From positions 127,580 to 191,579 of the forward strand of contig NZ_JAGTJJ010000017.1 in NCBI RefSeq assembly GCF_028435365.1: 64,000 bases of DNA. Direction: 5' to 3'. The stretch comes from Polyangium jinanense. GTDB lineage: Bacteria; Myxococcota; Polyangia; Polyangiales; Polyangiaceae. Numbering within the stretch: the stretch's first letter is position 1; every line of letters starts with the position of its first letter. Under the pieces are notes generated by a model that searched no databases, was not told the DNA's origin, and worked only from the letters and a program-made list of their open reading frames with translations. Of the stretch, positions 1 through 8,306 are shown piece after piece. Both the position numbers and the translations under genes were made by a program.

Positions 1-595
1 CCTCGGGGCTCTCGCGCGGCGTGCCCGATCGGCCGGTGCCCAGGCGACGCAGCCAGATCATGGCGAGCGCGCTCGCGACCGCGCCGAGCAGCGACACGAG
101 CGAGAGCGAACCGGACAGCCGGAAGCTCGGGCCCGCGACGAGCGCCACGCCAGCGAATGCGATCGTCGTTGCAACCCAAACGATCCGGGAACTCCGCTCG
201 CCGAGCAGCCACGGCGCCAGGATGGCGATGAAGATCGGCGACGTCGCGCCGAGCGTCACGGCGTCCCCGAGCGCGATCGCCGGCGCGCCGAACGTGTAGA
301 ACGTGCAGAACATCGCGACCGTTCCGCAGATCGATCGGGCCCACGCCGTGCGCCGGTCGTGGATCACGAGCGGGGCGCCGCGCATCCGGGCGACCGCGAT
401 GGCGACCACGGCCCCGAGCACCGCGCGCGCCGCGGCGACCTCGGACCACGGGAGCTTTTGCGCGCCGAGGCGCGTGCAGATCCCCATGATCGTGAAGAGC
501 ACCTGCGCGACCACCATCCACGCGAGCGCCTTTCGTGGTCCGCTCGTGGCCTCGGGGGCGCTCCTCTCTCGGCCCCCCGGCTCGACGCTGTTCAC
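1..595 (-). CDS. EamA/DMT-family transporter (3' end outside window)
   Basis: Reading the minus strand from a GTG at 595 gives an uninterrupted frame to the window edge (198 codons). It shows alternating hydrophobic segments typical of drug/metabolite transporters of the EamA family: a first membrane helix near MVVAQVLFTIMGICTRLGAQ, then AARAVLGAVVAIAVA, a GTVAMFCTFYTFGA helix, and an ALGDAVTLGATSPIFIAILA motif, which matches the LxxTxPxFxALLA region of the family. This is an inner-membrane permease of unknown substrate. The second EamA repeat lies outside the window. The exact start is uncertain because the frame stays open a little upstream. The plus-strand frames over this stretch are antisense shadows. 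Confidence 0.75.
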   Translation of the reverse strand, partial: MNSVEPGGRERSAPEATSGPRKALAWMVVAQVLFTIMGICTRLGAQKLPWSEVAAARAVLGAVVAIAVARMRGAPLVIHDRRTAWARSICGTVAMFCTFYTFGAPAIALGDAVTLGATSPIFIAILAPWLLGERSSRIVWVATTIAFAGVALVAGPSFRLSGSLSLVSLLGAVASALAMIWLRRLGTGRSGTPRESPE

Positions 596-731
596 CCGCG
601 CCGCGTTACCACGCGAAAGGCCGCGAAGCCCGCACTTGCGCGCGAGGGTTGGTCTCCCCTGTGTGCGTGCTGGCCCTCCGTGATATGAATCGTCACGTTT
701 GGGACGAACCTACCCCACGCTGGAGATCTGC

Positions 732-1208
732 ATGACCCCGAAAGCCCGCAGTGCCTCGATCGACGCTGGCTCCCTGCCCGCGCTCTCGCCCCTCGCCGCG
801 TTCGCCCTCGCGCAGGCCGACGGCACCCGGTCCATCGCGGACATCGCTGCCCTCGCGGCCGCCACCGGAACCGACGGGTGGACGCGTGACGCGGTGTTCC
901 GCGCGCTCGACGAGCTCGCGGATCTCGGCCTCCTCGAGGCGCGCGTGGCCCCTCCGGCTGGTGGTCCTCGGGTTCGCCGCGGCCCGACGGTCGAGAGCGC
1001 CCCGGCCCTCGGTGTTTCGCCGGGCATGCCGCTCTGGGCTTCCGACGACGACGACGGCTCGCGGAAGAACCAAGAGGAGAAGGAAAAGCGCCACGCGGAG
1101 CAGAGCGACAAGAAGAAGTCCGGCAAGGACAAGGACAAGGAACAGGGCGCCCGCGGCGCGGAGCAGAGCGACAAGCGCACGGCCGAGCAGAGCGACAAGG
1201 GTTCCTGA
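732..1208 (+). CDS. Small wHTH/RRE-like protein with three C-terminal AEQSDK repeats
   Basis: A 158-residue protein. ATG 732 is preceded by GGAG with a 6-nt gap. Residues about 15-75 (SPLAAFALAQADGTRSIADI, then a helix ending FRALDELADLGLL) resemble the winged-helix fold of PqqD-like RiPP recognition elements; this is my reading of the pattern, not a search result. A linker with a DDDD run follows, then a highly charged tail with three exact AEQSDK copies at residues 122-127, 143-148 and 151-156, ending two residues before the stop. It ends 13 nt from the 3' end of the convergent oxygenase/ATP-grasp gene, which may modify it. The tail is rich in Glu, Asp, Ser and Lys, the side chains that ATP-grasp ligases join. 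A plain low-complexity protein is the alternative. No family is recognised with certainty. Confidence 0.7.
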   Translation: MTPKARSASIDAGSLPALSPLAAFALAQADGTRSIADIAALAAATGTDGWTRDAVFRALDELADLGLLEARVAPPAGGPRVRRGPTVESAPALGVSPGMPLWASDDDDGSRKNQEEKEKRHAEQSDKKKSGKDKDKEQGARGAEQSDKRTAEQSDKGS

Positions 1209-1221
1209 AGCGCCGTCGCCG

Positions 1222-2703
1222 CTACGTACCGGCCCTTCGCTCCGCTTTTCGCACGAGCCAATCGATCATCGCTCCCCCCACGTCTTGCCCGCCGACGAGC
1301 CGGGCGCGCGCGAAAAAACACGGAAAGTTCACTTCGAGCACGTAATGGCGTCCGCTCGGATGTTCGAGCACGTCCACGCCGCCGAGCTCGACATCGAGGG
1401 CGGCCGTCGCAGCCACGGCGCTCGCCAGGATCTCGGGCGCGGGCGGCGTCCGGTAATCGGCCGGATCATCGGTCGCGTGGGTCCGGAAATCGTCTTCGTC
1501 CTTTTGATTTCGCCAGTACCCCGCGACGCGGTCGCCCACCACGATGCAGCGATAATGCGTCGCATCCGGGATGTAGGCCGAGAGCACGGGCATCCGGCCC
1601 GACGCGAGCGCATGATCCATCGTGGAAAACAGCCCCGCCAGGCTGTCGATGCGCAAGACGCCGATCCCCCCCGATCCGCCGGCAAACTTCATCACGATCG
1701 GCAGGCCGCCGAGATCCTCGACATAGCGCCGCAAAAGCACGCGGTTCGTCGTGTTCCCCCAGATCCACCGCGGCACCGAGATTCCCCGCCGCTCGAGCAC
1801 GGAAACCTCGGGCCCGATATCGCGGAACATGCCGTCCGGCTCCCGATGAAATGTCACCACCCCCGGCCCCGAAAGCGCCTGCTCCACGCGCACCGCCGAG
1901 GACGAGACGGCCGGCCGGAAGAGCAAGGTTCCCGGCGGGAGCGGCTCGGCCGCGGTGAAATCGAAATTCGCCGCCTGCACTTCCTCGTACGAGACCCCGC
2001 GCGACGCGCACGCCTCGCGCAGCACGCGTATCGTCGTCTCGGGCACGCCGTCGTTCACGCAGACGAACCGCCGCGAAGCAGGCGCCTTCCCCGCCGGCCT
2101 CTCGTCCGCCGCGAGTTTCACGCGGGCGGCCTCGACGGGGGCATAAACGAAATACGCGATCGTCGCCTTTTCCCCTTCGCGGAGCGGATTCGACTGATGC
2201 AGCGCGGCCCTGTCGACGCTCCCGTCGGGCCGATGGTTGAACCAGAGCGCGAGCCGTCCCCTTTTCGCGCCGACGGCCACCGGATGCGGCTCGGCGCGCG
2301 GGAAAAACGTCTCGCCGCCGCCTTCCGCGTCCGTGAGATAGACGATCGCGGTCGCCATGAGCCGCGCGCCGCCGATCGTGTATTCGTCGAGGTGCGGCGG
2401 ATGCGCGTCGCCCCGCTCGTACCGGCGAAACCGGAACGTCGGCTCGACGAGCGTGCAGGAAAACCCGAGGACCGCCTCGATCCGCGCCGCGATCGCCGCG
2501 AGCACGGGGTCCTCGCGGACGGGTAGCTCGCTCGACAACCCCGTCTCGTTCGCCTGCCACGCGAGCCCGCGGCGGGTGAGCCCGTCGCGATCGCCGTACG
2601 AGGCGAGCACGTGGCGCACCTCGTCGTCGAAGACAAAACCCTCCTGCACGTAGAGGCGCGGCGCCTCGGAAAGGCGCCGCAGCGGAGACGAGACGGGGTT
2701 CAT
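1222..2703 (-). CDS. Fused prolyl-4-hydroxylase-like 2OG-Fe(II) oxygenase and RimK-type ATP-grasp ligase
   Basis: A 493-residue protein counted from ATG 2703; a TTG 36 nt upstream keeps the frame but is less likely. Residues about 1-195 form a P4Hc-type double-stranded beta-helix. The iron ligands are visible as H104-L-D106 in HPPHLDEY and H169 in ALHQSNP, with K179 as the 2-oxoglutarate contact. Residues about 215-493 form an ATP-grasp domain: a glycine-rich loop in VMKFAGGSGGIGVL, then the metal-binding LEVN in HYVLEVNFPCFF. Family knowledge: RimK-like ATP-grasp enzymes make amide or ester bonds to carboxylates, and P4H-like enzymes hydroxylate residues or free metabolites. The fusion suggests coupled hydroxylation and ligation. 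The convergent neighbour at 732-1208 is a candidate peptide substrate, which is inference. Confidence 0.85.
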   Translation of the reverse strand: MNPVSSPLRRLSEAPRLYVQEGFVFDDEVRHVLASYGDRDGLTRRGLAWQANETGLSSELPVREDPVLAAIAARIEAVLGFSCTLVEPTFRFRRYERGDAHPPHLDEYTIGGARLMATAIVYLTDAEGGGETFFPRAEPHPVAVGAKRGRLALWFNHRPDGSVDRAALHQSNPLREGEKATIAYFVYAPVEAARVKLAADERPAGKAPASRRFVCVNDGVPETTIRVLREACASRGVSYEEVQAANFDFTAAEPLPPGTLLFRPAVSSSAVRVEQALSGPGVVTFHREPDGMFRDIGPEVSVLERRGISVPRWIWGNTTNRVLLRRYVEDLGGLPIVMKFAGGSGGIGVLRIDSLAGLFSTMDHALASGRMPVLSAYIPDATHYRCIVVGDRVAGYWRNQKDEDDFRTHATDDPADYRTPPAPEILASAVAATAALDVELGGVDVLEHPSGRHYVLEVNFPCFFARARLVGGQDVGGAMIDWLVRKAERRAGT

Positions 2704-2755
2704 GGGCCCGACAGCACCGTGCGAGAGCGACGCTGTCAAGCCCGGCGGCCCGGGA

Positions 2756-4273
2756 TCACTTGATGGGGAGCGCGGCGAACCGCGTGATCTTGCCGCGGCG
2801 AACCTTGAACGCCGCCACGGTGCCGGGCTTCATCTTGCCGAGCGCGGCTTCGAGCGCCTTGGCGTCGCGCACCGGCGCGCCGTTGACCTCGAGGAGCACG
2901 TCGCCCGGCGAGAGCTCGCTCTCGGCCTCCGTGACCCGGTCGACGCGCACGCCGCCGCCCGCGAGATCCGAGAACTGGAAGCCGAACTTGTTCGCCGTGG
3001 CCGGCGCCTTCGGCCCGCGCGTGGGCTTCGTGTCGACCTCGTCGCCGTTGCCGTCGCCGAGCTGATCGAGTTTCGCGGTTACCTCGAGCGGCTTGCCGGA
3101 GCGGAGGAGCGAGACTTTGATCGTCGTGCCCGGCGCGTGCCGCGCGACCTTGCGGGGCAGGTCTTCGGCGTGGTGGATCGGCGTGCCGTTCACTGCGACC
3201 ACGATGTCGCCGGGCTTGATGCCCGCGCGCGCCGCCGCGCCGCCCGGCTCGAGATCCGAGACGAGCGCGCCCTTCGGCGTGTCCATGCCAAACGCCTTGC
3301 CGAGATCGGCCGTGAGCGGCTGGAAGAGCAGGCCGAGCTTGCCACGCTCGACGCGACCCTTCTCGCGGAGCTGCGGCAGGATGTCCCTCAGCGCGTCGAC
3401 CGGCGTCGCGAAGCCGATGCCGTTCGCGCCGGCGCGGATGGCCGTGTTGATGCCGATCACCTCGCCCTTCCAGTTGAACAGCGGACCGCCGCTGTTGCCC
3501 GGGTTGATGCTCGCGTCGGTCTGGATGAAATCGTCGTACGGGCCGGCGCCGATCGAACGCGCCTTGGCGCTCACGATCCCGAGCGTCACCGTGTGCCCGA
3601 GCCCGAAGGGGTTCCCGACCGCGAGCACGTGCTCGCCGACGCGCAGCGCCTCGCTCGATCCGAGCGCCGCGACCGGAAGGCCGCTCGCGCCGCGAAGCTT
3701 CAAGAGCGCGAGATCGAGCTTCGTATCACGCCCGACGACGTCGGCGGCGAACTCGCGCTCGTCCGCGAGGCGCACCTTCACATCGTCCGCGCCCTCGATC
3801 ACGTGCGCGTTCGTCACGATGAACCCCTCGGGGTCGATGATGAACCCGGTGCCGAGCGCGGTGCGCGCCATCTGTCGCTCCGGGGTGCGCGGCGCGCGTT
3901 CACCTCCGCCGCCTCCGCGCGGGCCGAAGAAAAACTCGAAGGGATCGATGCCGCCGAAGCCCGGTCCTCCGCCGGCGACCTTCTGCGTCGTCGTGATGTT
4001 GACGACCATGGGCGTCACGCGCTGGGCGAGGTCGGCGACGTCGAACGTCGCGGGCACGGGCGCGGGCCCGGCGGGCGCGGGCGCTGCCGTGACGGCCGCG
4101 GCGGCCTCGGCCGAGACTTGCTGGGCAACCTCTTGCGTAGAGGGCGGCGGCGGCGTCGCGTGCGCCTCGTGCCCGCAGCCGGTGGACCCGAGCAATCCCG
4201 TGGCGAGCAAAAGGGCGAGCGCCGAGCGAGACACGAATGAAGACGCGCGCTGGGACGAACGGACGGACATCAT
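2756..4273 (-). CDS. HtrA/DegP-type periplasmic serine protease, lipoprotein
   Basis: A 505-residue protein starting at ATG 4273, with GGGGAG six nt upstream. An N-terminal signal ends in a lipobox GSTGC with the modified Cys at 33. A Pro/Ala linker follows, then a trypsin-like domain with the full triad: H157 in TNAHVIEG, D187 in KLDLALLK and S261 in GNSGGPLF. Two PDZ domains complete the protein (one around KLGLLFQPL, with LEPGGAAARAGIKPGDIVVA; the second ending in KVRRGKITRFAAL). Length and order fit DegP/DegQ. It should degrade or refold misfolded envelope proteins; the lipid anchor would tether it to a membrane. The nearest genes are unrelated to proteolysis, so it is probably transcribed alone. 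Confidence 0.95.
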   Translation of the reverse strand: MMSVRSSQRASSFVSRSALALLLATGLLGSTGCGHEAHATPPPPSTQEVAQQVSAEAAAAVTAAPAPAGPAPVPATFDVADLAQRVTPMVVNITTTQKVAGGGPGFGGIDPFEFFFGPRGGGGGERAPRTPERQMARTALGTGFIIDPEGFIVTNAHVIEGADDVKVRLADEREFAADVVGRDTKLDLALLKLRGASGLPVAALGSSEALRVGEHVLAVGNPFGLGHTVTLGIVSAKARSIGAGPYDDFIQTDASINPGNSGGPLFNWKGEVIGINTAIRAGANGIGFATPVDALRDILPQLREKGRVERGKLGLLFQPLTADLGKAFGMDTPKGALVSDLEPGGAAARAGIKPGDIVVAVNGTPIHHAEDLPRKVARHAPGTTIKVSLLRSGKPLEVTAKLDQLGDGNGDEVDTKPTRGPKAPATANKFGFQFSDLAGGGVRVDRVTEAESELSPGDVLLEVNGAPVRDAKALEAALGKMKPGTVAAFKVRRGKITRFAALPIK

Positions 4274-4278
4274 GAATT

Positions 4279-4284
4279 CTCCCC
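4279..4284 (-). promoter_or_regulatory. Ribosome binding site setting the HtrA start
   Basis: The minus strand reads GGGGAG six bases before the double ATG at 4273/4270. The frame stays open 48 nt further upstream, but this site and the signal peptide favour the downstream start. Confidence 0.6.
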
Positions 4285-4462
4285 TCGAACCTCCGGGCGA
4301 GCGAACCAGCCGAGGCTCCACTTCATTCCGAGCCTAACGGATGAATCGCGATACCGAGTTGCGCAACCCCTCGCGGTGCGGTTGGGACGATCGCATGTCT
4401 CCCCGGATGCCGCTGTCCCCTGGCGTAGCGCTCTGGTACCGTTCGCCGCCGGAAGGGAAGCG

Positions 4463-5317
4463 ATGAACGATCTGCGCAAACGCATGGAAGAGCGGCGAAT
4501 CGGGTTCGTGGGCGGCGGCAGCATGGCGTCCGCGCTCATCCGGGGCCTCTTGCATTCGGCCATGGTCACGCCCGCTCAAATCCGGGCGAGCGATCTGAAG
4601 GAACAGCGGCTCGACGAGCTCCGGCAGACGTACGGAATCGACACCACGGATGACAACGAGGCGCTCGTCCGCTGGGCCGACGTCGTCGTCATCGCCGTGA
4701 AGCCGCAGATCGTCGACCGTATCCTCGGCGCCGTCGCGGCCGGGCTGAAGGAGGGCGATGTCGTGATCTCCGTCGCCGCCGGCGTGCCGATCGAGGCCAT
4801 CGAGGCGCGCCTGCCCGAGCGCACGCGGGTCATTCGATCGATGCCGAACACCGCGGCCATCGCGCTCGCGGGCGCCACGGCCATCGCGCCCGGCTCGCAC
4901 GCCACGAAAGACGACCTCGAGGTCGCCCGCGCGCTCTTCGAGGCCGTCGGCCGTTGCGTGGTGCTCGACGAATCGCTGATCGACGCGGTCACGGGCCTGT
5001 CGGGCAGCGGCCCGGCGTACGTGATGCTCATGATCGAGGCCCTCGCGGACGGCGGCGTCAAGGTCGGCCTCGGCCGCGACACCGCGCTCCTCCTCGCGGC
5101 GCAGACCGTGTACGGCGCGGCCAAGCTCCAGCTCGAGACGGGCGAGCACCCAGGGCGCCTCAAGGACATGGTCACGAGCCCCGGCGGCACGGCCATCGCG
5201 GGACTGCACACGCTCGAAGCCGGCGGCCTGCGCCGCACGCTCATCGACGCCGTCGAAGCGGCCACGAACCGCGCCGGCGAGCTCGGCGAGCAGATGGCGA
5301 AAAAGCTCCGGCGCTAA
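4463..5317 (+). CDS. proC: Pyrroline-5-carboxylate reductase
   Basis: A 284-residue enzyme of normal length. ATG 4463 follows the purine tract GGAAGGGAAG. The N-terminal Rossmann fold shows IGFVGGGSMASALIRGLL, the NADPH-binding GxGxM motif of ProC, then AVKPQ and VISVAAGVP. The C-terminal helical domain carries the P5CR signature region DAVTGLSGSGPAYVMLMIEA and MVTSPGGTAIAG. It catalyses the last step of proline synthesis, P5C plus NAD(P)H to proline, in the cytoplasm. It stands between a divergent protease gene and a PI-PLC-like gene, with no other proline genes nearby. Confidence 0.96.
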   Translation: MNDLRKRMEERRIGFVGGGSMASALIRGLLHSAMVTPAQIRASDLKEQRLDELRQTYGIDTTDDNEALVRWADVVVIAVKPQIVDRILGAVAAGLKEGDVVISVAAGVPIEAIEARLPERTRVIRSMPNTAAIALAGATAIAPGSHATKDDLEVARALFEAVGRCVVLDESLIDAVTGLSGSGPAYVMLMIEALADGGVKVGLGRDTALLLAAQTVYGAAKLQLETGEHPGRLKDMVTSPGGTAIAGLHTLEAGGLRRTLIDAVEAATNRAGELGEQMAKKLRR

Positions 5318-5482
5318 CCTCCCCGCATTCCGTCCTCGTCGCCGATCGAGCGCCCTCTGGCTTTCGGCCGCGCTCTTGCTCGTCCGCACGGCATGTCCCC
5401 GCCGTGCTCGATGATTTCCCCATCGCCGTCCGATTCTCCAGGCCTTGACGGTCCTCCCGAGGAGAGCTGTCATGCCGTGAAT

Positions 5483-6529
5483 ATGCATTCTCGCCTTGCC
5501 CTCTGTTTTTCCCTGCTAACGCTTACCTTCTCCTTCTGCGCGTGCAGTGACACCGACGAAGGCAGCGCTCCTGGCACGACCAAACCCTCGTTCGTGTATC
5601 CGCTCGACGACGTCCTGCGCCTCCACCACGTGCAGGCCAAGGCCACGCACAACAGCTTCCACGTGGCGAACCCCGATCTCACGGGCGCCGCGTACGCCGT
5701 CGATCACGCGCCGCTCGACGTGCAGCTCTCCGAGCAGGGCGTGCGCTGCATCGAGCTCGACCTCCGGTACGACGAGGCGCTCGGGGATTACAAGGTCGCG
5801 CACGTGCCTTTCCTCGACGAAGGCAGCACGTGCGCCACGCTCGGCGCGTGCCTCGGCATCGTGAAGCGCTGGTCGGACGCCCACCCGGCCCACCTACCGC
5901 TCACGATCATGCTCGACATCAAGGACCTCGCGCCCGGCGCGAACGCGATCGAGGCTTATTTCGGCACCCTGCACGAGAAGCTCCTCGGGGTTTGGCCGGA
6001 AGATCGCGTCGTGACGCCCGACGAGGTGCAGGGCGATTACGCGACGCTCGGCGAGGCCGTGAAGACCGAGGGCTGGCCCACGCTCGGCAAGCTGCGCGGC
6101 CGCGTGATCTTCACGATGTACAACCTGACCGACGGGTTTGGCAAGGCGTATTCCCGCGAGGGAACGAGCCTCGCAGGCCGGCTCCTCTTCACCCGGACGG
6201 TGCCCACGGATCCGCATGCCGCATGGACGCTCTATGACGATCCCACGGTGACGAAGGTGCTCATCGACGAGGCCGCGGCCGCGAACATGATGGTCCGCAC
6301 GCGCGCCGAGATCGACCTCGACGCCGCGCTCGCCGGCGACACGAAGTTGCGCGATGCGGCGCTCGCGGGCGCCGCGCATCTCGTCACGACGGATTATCCC
6401 GCGCCGATCGACGGCTCCACCTATCACGTGGACATCACGGGCGGCACGCCGGCGCGCTGCAATCCCGTGACGGCGCCTGCCGAATGCACGTCCGAGGCGC
6501 TCGAAGATCCTCGGTTCATGAAGCCCTGA
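5483..6529 (+). CDS. Phosphatidylinositol-specific phospholipase C-like (PI-PLC-C1 type) secreted protein
   Basis: A 348-residue protein from ATG 5483. The N-terminus is hydrophobic and ends in FCAC, a possible though imperfect lipobox. The mature part begins with LRLHHVQAKATHNSFH, where H56 corresponds to the first catalytic histidine of PI-PLC-like phosphodiesterases. IELDLRYD and LTIMLDIKDLAPGANAIE follow, typical of the TIM barrel of the calcium-dependent PI-PLC-C1 family. The predicted role is cleavage of phosphodiester head groups at the cell surface or outside the cell; the substrate is not known. Its TGA directly abuts the TGA of the convergent DUF2961 gene, so the junction reads TGATCA with no spacer. 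Confidence 0.85.
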   Translation: MHSRLALCFSLLTLTFSFCACSDTDEGSAPGTTKPSFVYPLDDVLRLHHVQAKATHNSFHVANPDLTGAAYAVDHAPLDVQLSEQGVRCIELDLRYDEALGDYKVAHVPFLDEGSTCATLGACLGIVKRWSDAHPAHLPLTIMLDIKDLAPGANAIEAYFGTLHEKLLGVWPEDRVVTPDEVQGDYATLGEAVKTEGWPTLGKLRGRVIFTMYNLTDGFGKAYSREGTSLAGRLLFTRTVPTDPHAAWTLYDDPTVTKVLIDEAAAANMMVRTRAEIDLDAALAGDTKLRDAALAGAAHLVTTDYPAPIDGSTYHVDITGGTPARCNPVTAPAECTSEALEDPRFMKP

Positions 6530-8182
6530 TCAGCGATAGAGGAACGTCACGCTCCGGTACCGGTCGAGCGTTTCGGGGATGCCTGGACCAATTTCCAGCG
6601 CGATCTCCGCGCTCTTCTGGAAGTCGATCCGATCCGTGAGCACGTGGAACCGGCACGCGCTCGTGCGAGCCGAGGGCGGCGTGACCTCGGTGCCCCACCA
6701 TTGCGCGAACGGCGAGGCGTGAGGGCCGGATTCGAAGTAGAACGCGCCATTCAGGTAATCCTCGGTGCCCGTTCCGACGACCGACGTCACGCCGTCGAGC
6801 ACGGCGCGCTCGTCACCTTCGAGGAAATTGAGCGGTTCGTCGAAAAGGCTGCCATCACCGATTCCGCGGCCTTCCAGCATGAGGCACGTCCCGGCCCAGC
6901 GCCCGCGGCCCGTGACGCTCGCGAGTGGATGCTCGGGCCCCGGCGCGGGCGCGACGGTCTCGTTGCGGACGGCGTGGAGATGGCCGAACGGCTCGCTCGG
7001 GACGACCTTTTCGCCTCGAATCGAGAGCGTGAAATCGACCTGCTCCGCGGCCGCGCTCGTCGCCGCGAAGACCGCCTTTTCCTTGAATGGCATCGGGAGC
7101 CGCAAGGCGAGACGCGCCGTGCCTCCGTCCTTCGACCCCGCAAGCGCGAGGCTCGCATTCTCCGGCGCATCCAGCGTCGCGGCGAAGAGATCCGAGAACG
7201 GCAGCAGAATGGCCGGCGCGGCATCATCATCCCAGGTGACCGAAAGCGTGACGTCACGCAGCGTGGCGAGCTGCGCCTCGGCGACCTCGATGGAAAACGC
7301 ATGAATCGTGGAAGGACCTGCAAGATCGGCCAGCGTGGTCGTTTGTCCGGGCTCCAGGGTCACGGTCTTGGGCGCGAGGAGCGGCTCGCCCGGGATCACC
7401 CCCTCCGCCGTGGACGAGAGGACGGAAATCGCCTGGTCCCGCGCGGCGAGGCGCGCCTCGGCCGCCTTGCGCGGCACGGCCTCCGGGGAAAGGACCGCCC
7501 CTGCCTGATGATAATAATATTCCAGCGGCCCGAGCCCATCGAGGGCTATCACGATTTTCTTGGAGAAGACGACCGGATAATACCACGCGAGGTGATTCCC
7601 CGGCCCATCACCGAACGGCGGCGCGAACATCTCCCCCGCCGTGCCGTCGATCACCGCGGCGAGCGGCTCCTCCACGACGGGGTTCGCCTCGTCGTCGACC
7701 CAGATCCGCAGCACCTCGTCGTTCGCCACGAGCCCGTTCCGCAGCGAGCTCGCCGTGAGCCAGAGCCGCGACAGGTAACCCGAACCCGAAAACCGCGAGA
7801 GCACGACGCCCCGCACGTACGCCTCGGGGCACGCGGCCTCGTCGTAAATCGGCGGGATGAGCTGGTTCTCGCTGACGGAGGCCTCGCGGCCGCGGCAGAC
7901 GAAATGGTTCATGTCGCGGTTTCCACGCTCCACGAAATCGGCCGGCGCAGGCGCGCCGCTCAGGCGATCCTGGCTCCCCGTCTGGACGTACCTCTCCTCG
8001 CCGAAGACGGGCAATGCCCGGAAATCCGCGAGCGCCGCGAGCGCGGCTTCGTCCGCGAGCTCCTCGCGCGTGCCTGGCGGCGGGAGCGTCACCACGGGGC
8101 GGGGATCATCGCTGCAACCGGCGGCGGAAGCGGCGGCGAGGACGAAAAAGGTGGCGCGTGCGCGGCGGATCGTGCGGTCCAT
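6530..8182 (-). CDS. DUF2961-family lipoprotein
   Basis: A 550-residue protein from ATG 8182. The signal is FFVLAAASAAGCSDD, with a clear lipobox and Cys. The body shows features of DUF2961 proteins: LSRLWLTASS, then LRIWVDDEANPVVEEPLA, a MPFKEKAVF segment, and a late region with a GTGTEDYLNGAFYFESG motif. DUF2961 is a jelly-roll-type family, and several members act on alpha-fructan or other sugars; the substrate here is not evident. It shares a divergent promoter region of about 120 bp with the kinase gene that starts at 8307 and is convergent with the PI-PLC gene. Confidence 0.8.
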   Translation of the reverse strand: MDRTIRRARATFFVLAAASAAGCSDDPRPVVTLPPPGTREELADEAALAALADFRALPVFGEERYVQTGSQDRLSGAPAPADFVERGNRDMNHFVCRGREASVSENQLIPPIYDEAACPEAYVRGVVLSRFSGSGYLSRLWLTASSLRNGLVANDEVLRIWVDDEANPVVEEPLAAVIDGTAGEMFAPPFGDGPGNHLAWYYPVVFSKKIVIALDGLGPLEYYYHQAGAVLSPEAVPRKAAEARLAARDQAISVLSSTAEGVIPGEPLLAPKTVTLEPGQTTTLADLAGPSTIHAFSIEVAEAQLATLRDVTLSVTWDDDAAPAILLPFSDLFAATLDAPENASLALAGSKDGGTARLALRLPMPFKEKAVFAATSAAAEQVDFTLSIRGEKVVPSEPFGHLHAVRNETVAPAPGPEHPLASVTGRGRWAGTCLMLEGRGIGDGSLFDEPLNFLEGDERAVLDGVTSVVGTGTEDYLNGAFYFESGPHASPFAQWWGTEVTPPSARTSACRFHVLTDRIDFQKSAEIALEIGPGIPETLDRYRSVTFLYR

Positions 8183-8296
8183 CGTCCGTTCAATGTGCGC
8201 CGATGCCGCCCCGGAGGCGAGCGTATTTTTCGTGCGCAGCGGACGAGAAAAGTCGGAACCCGCACTTCTCCGGGCGGCGGGAATGGTGCATCCTTC

Positions 8297-8300
8297 GAGG
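8297..8300 (+). promoter_or_regulatory. Ribosome binding site choosing the kinase start at 8307
   Basis: GAGG lies six bases before ATG 8307. A second in-frame ATG at 8283 has no such site, so the start MEWTISDT is preferred. Confidence 0.5.
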
Positions 8301-8306
8301 CGCGCA

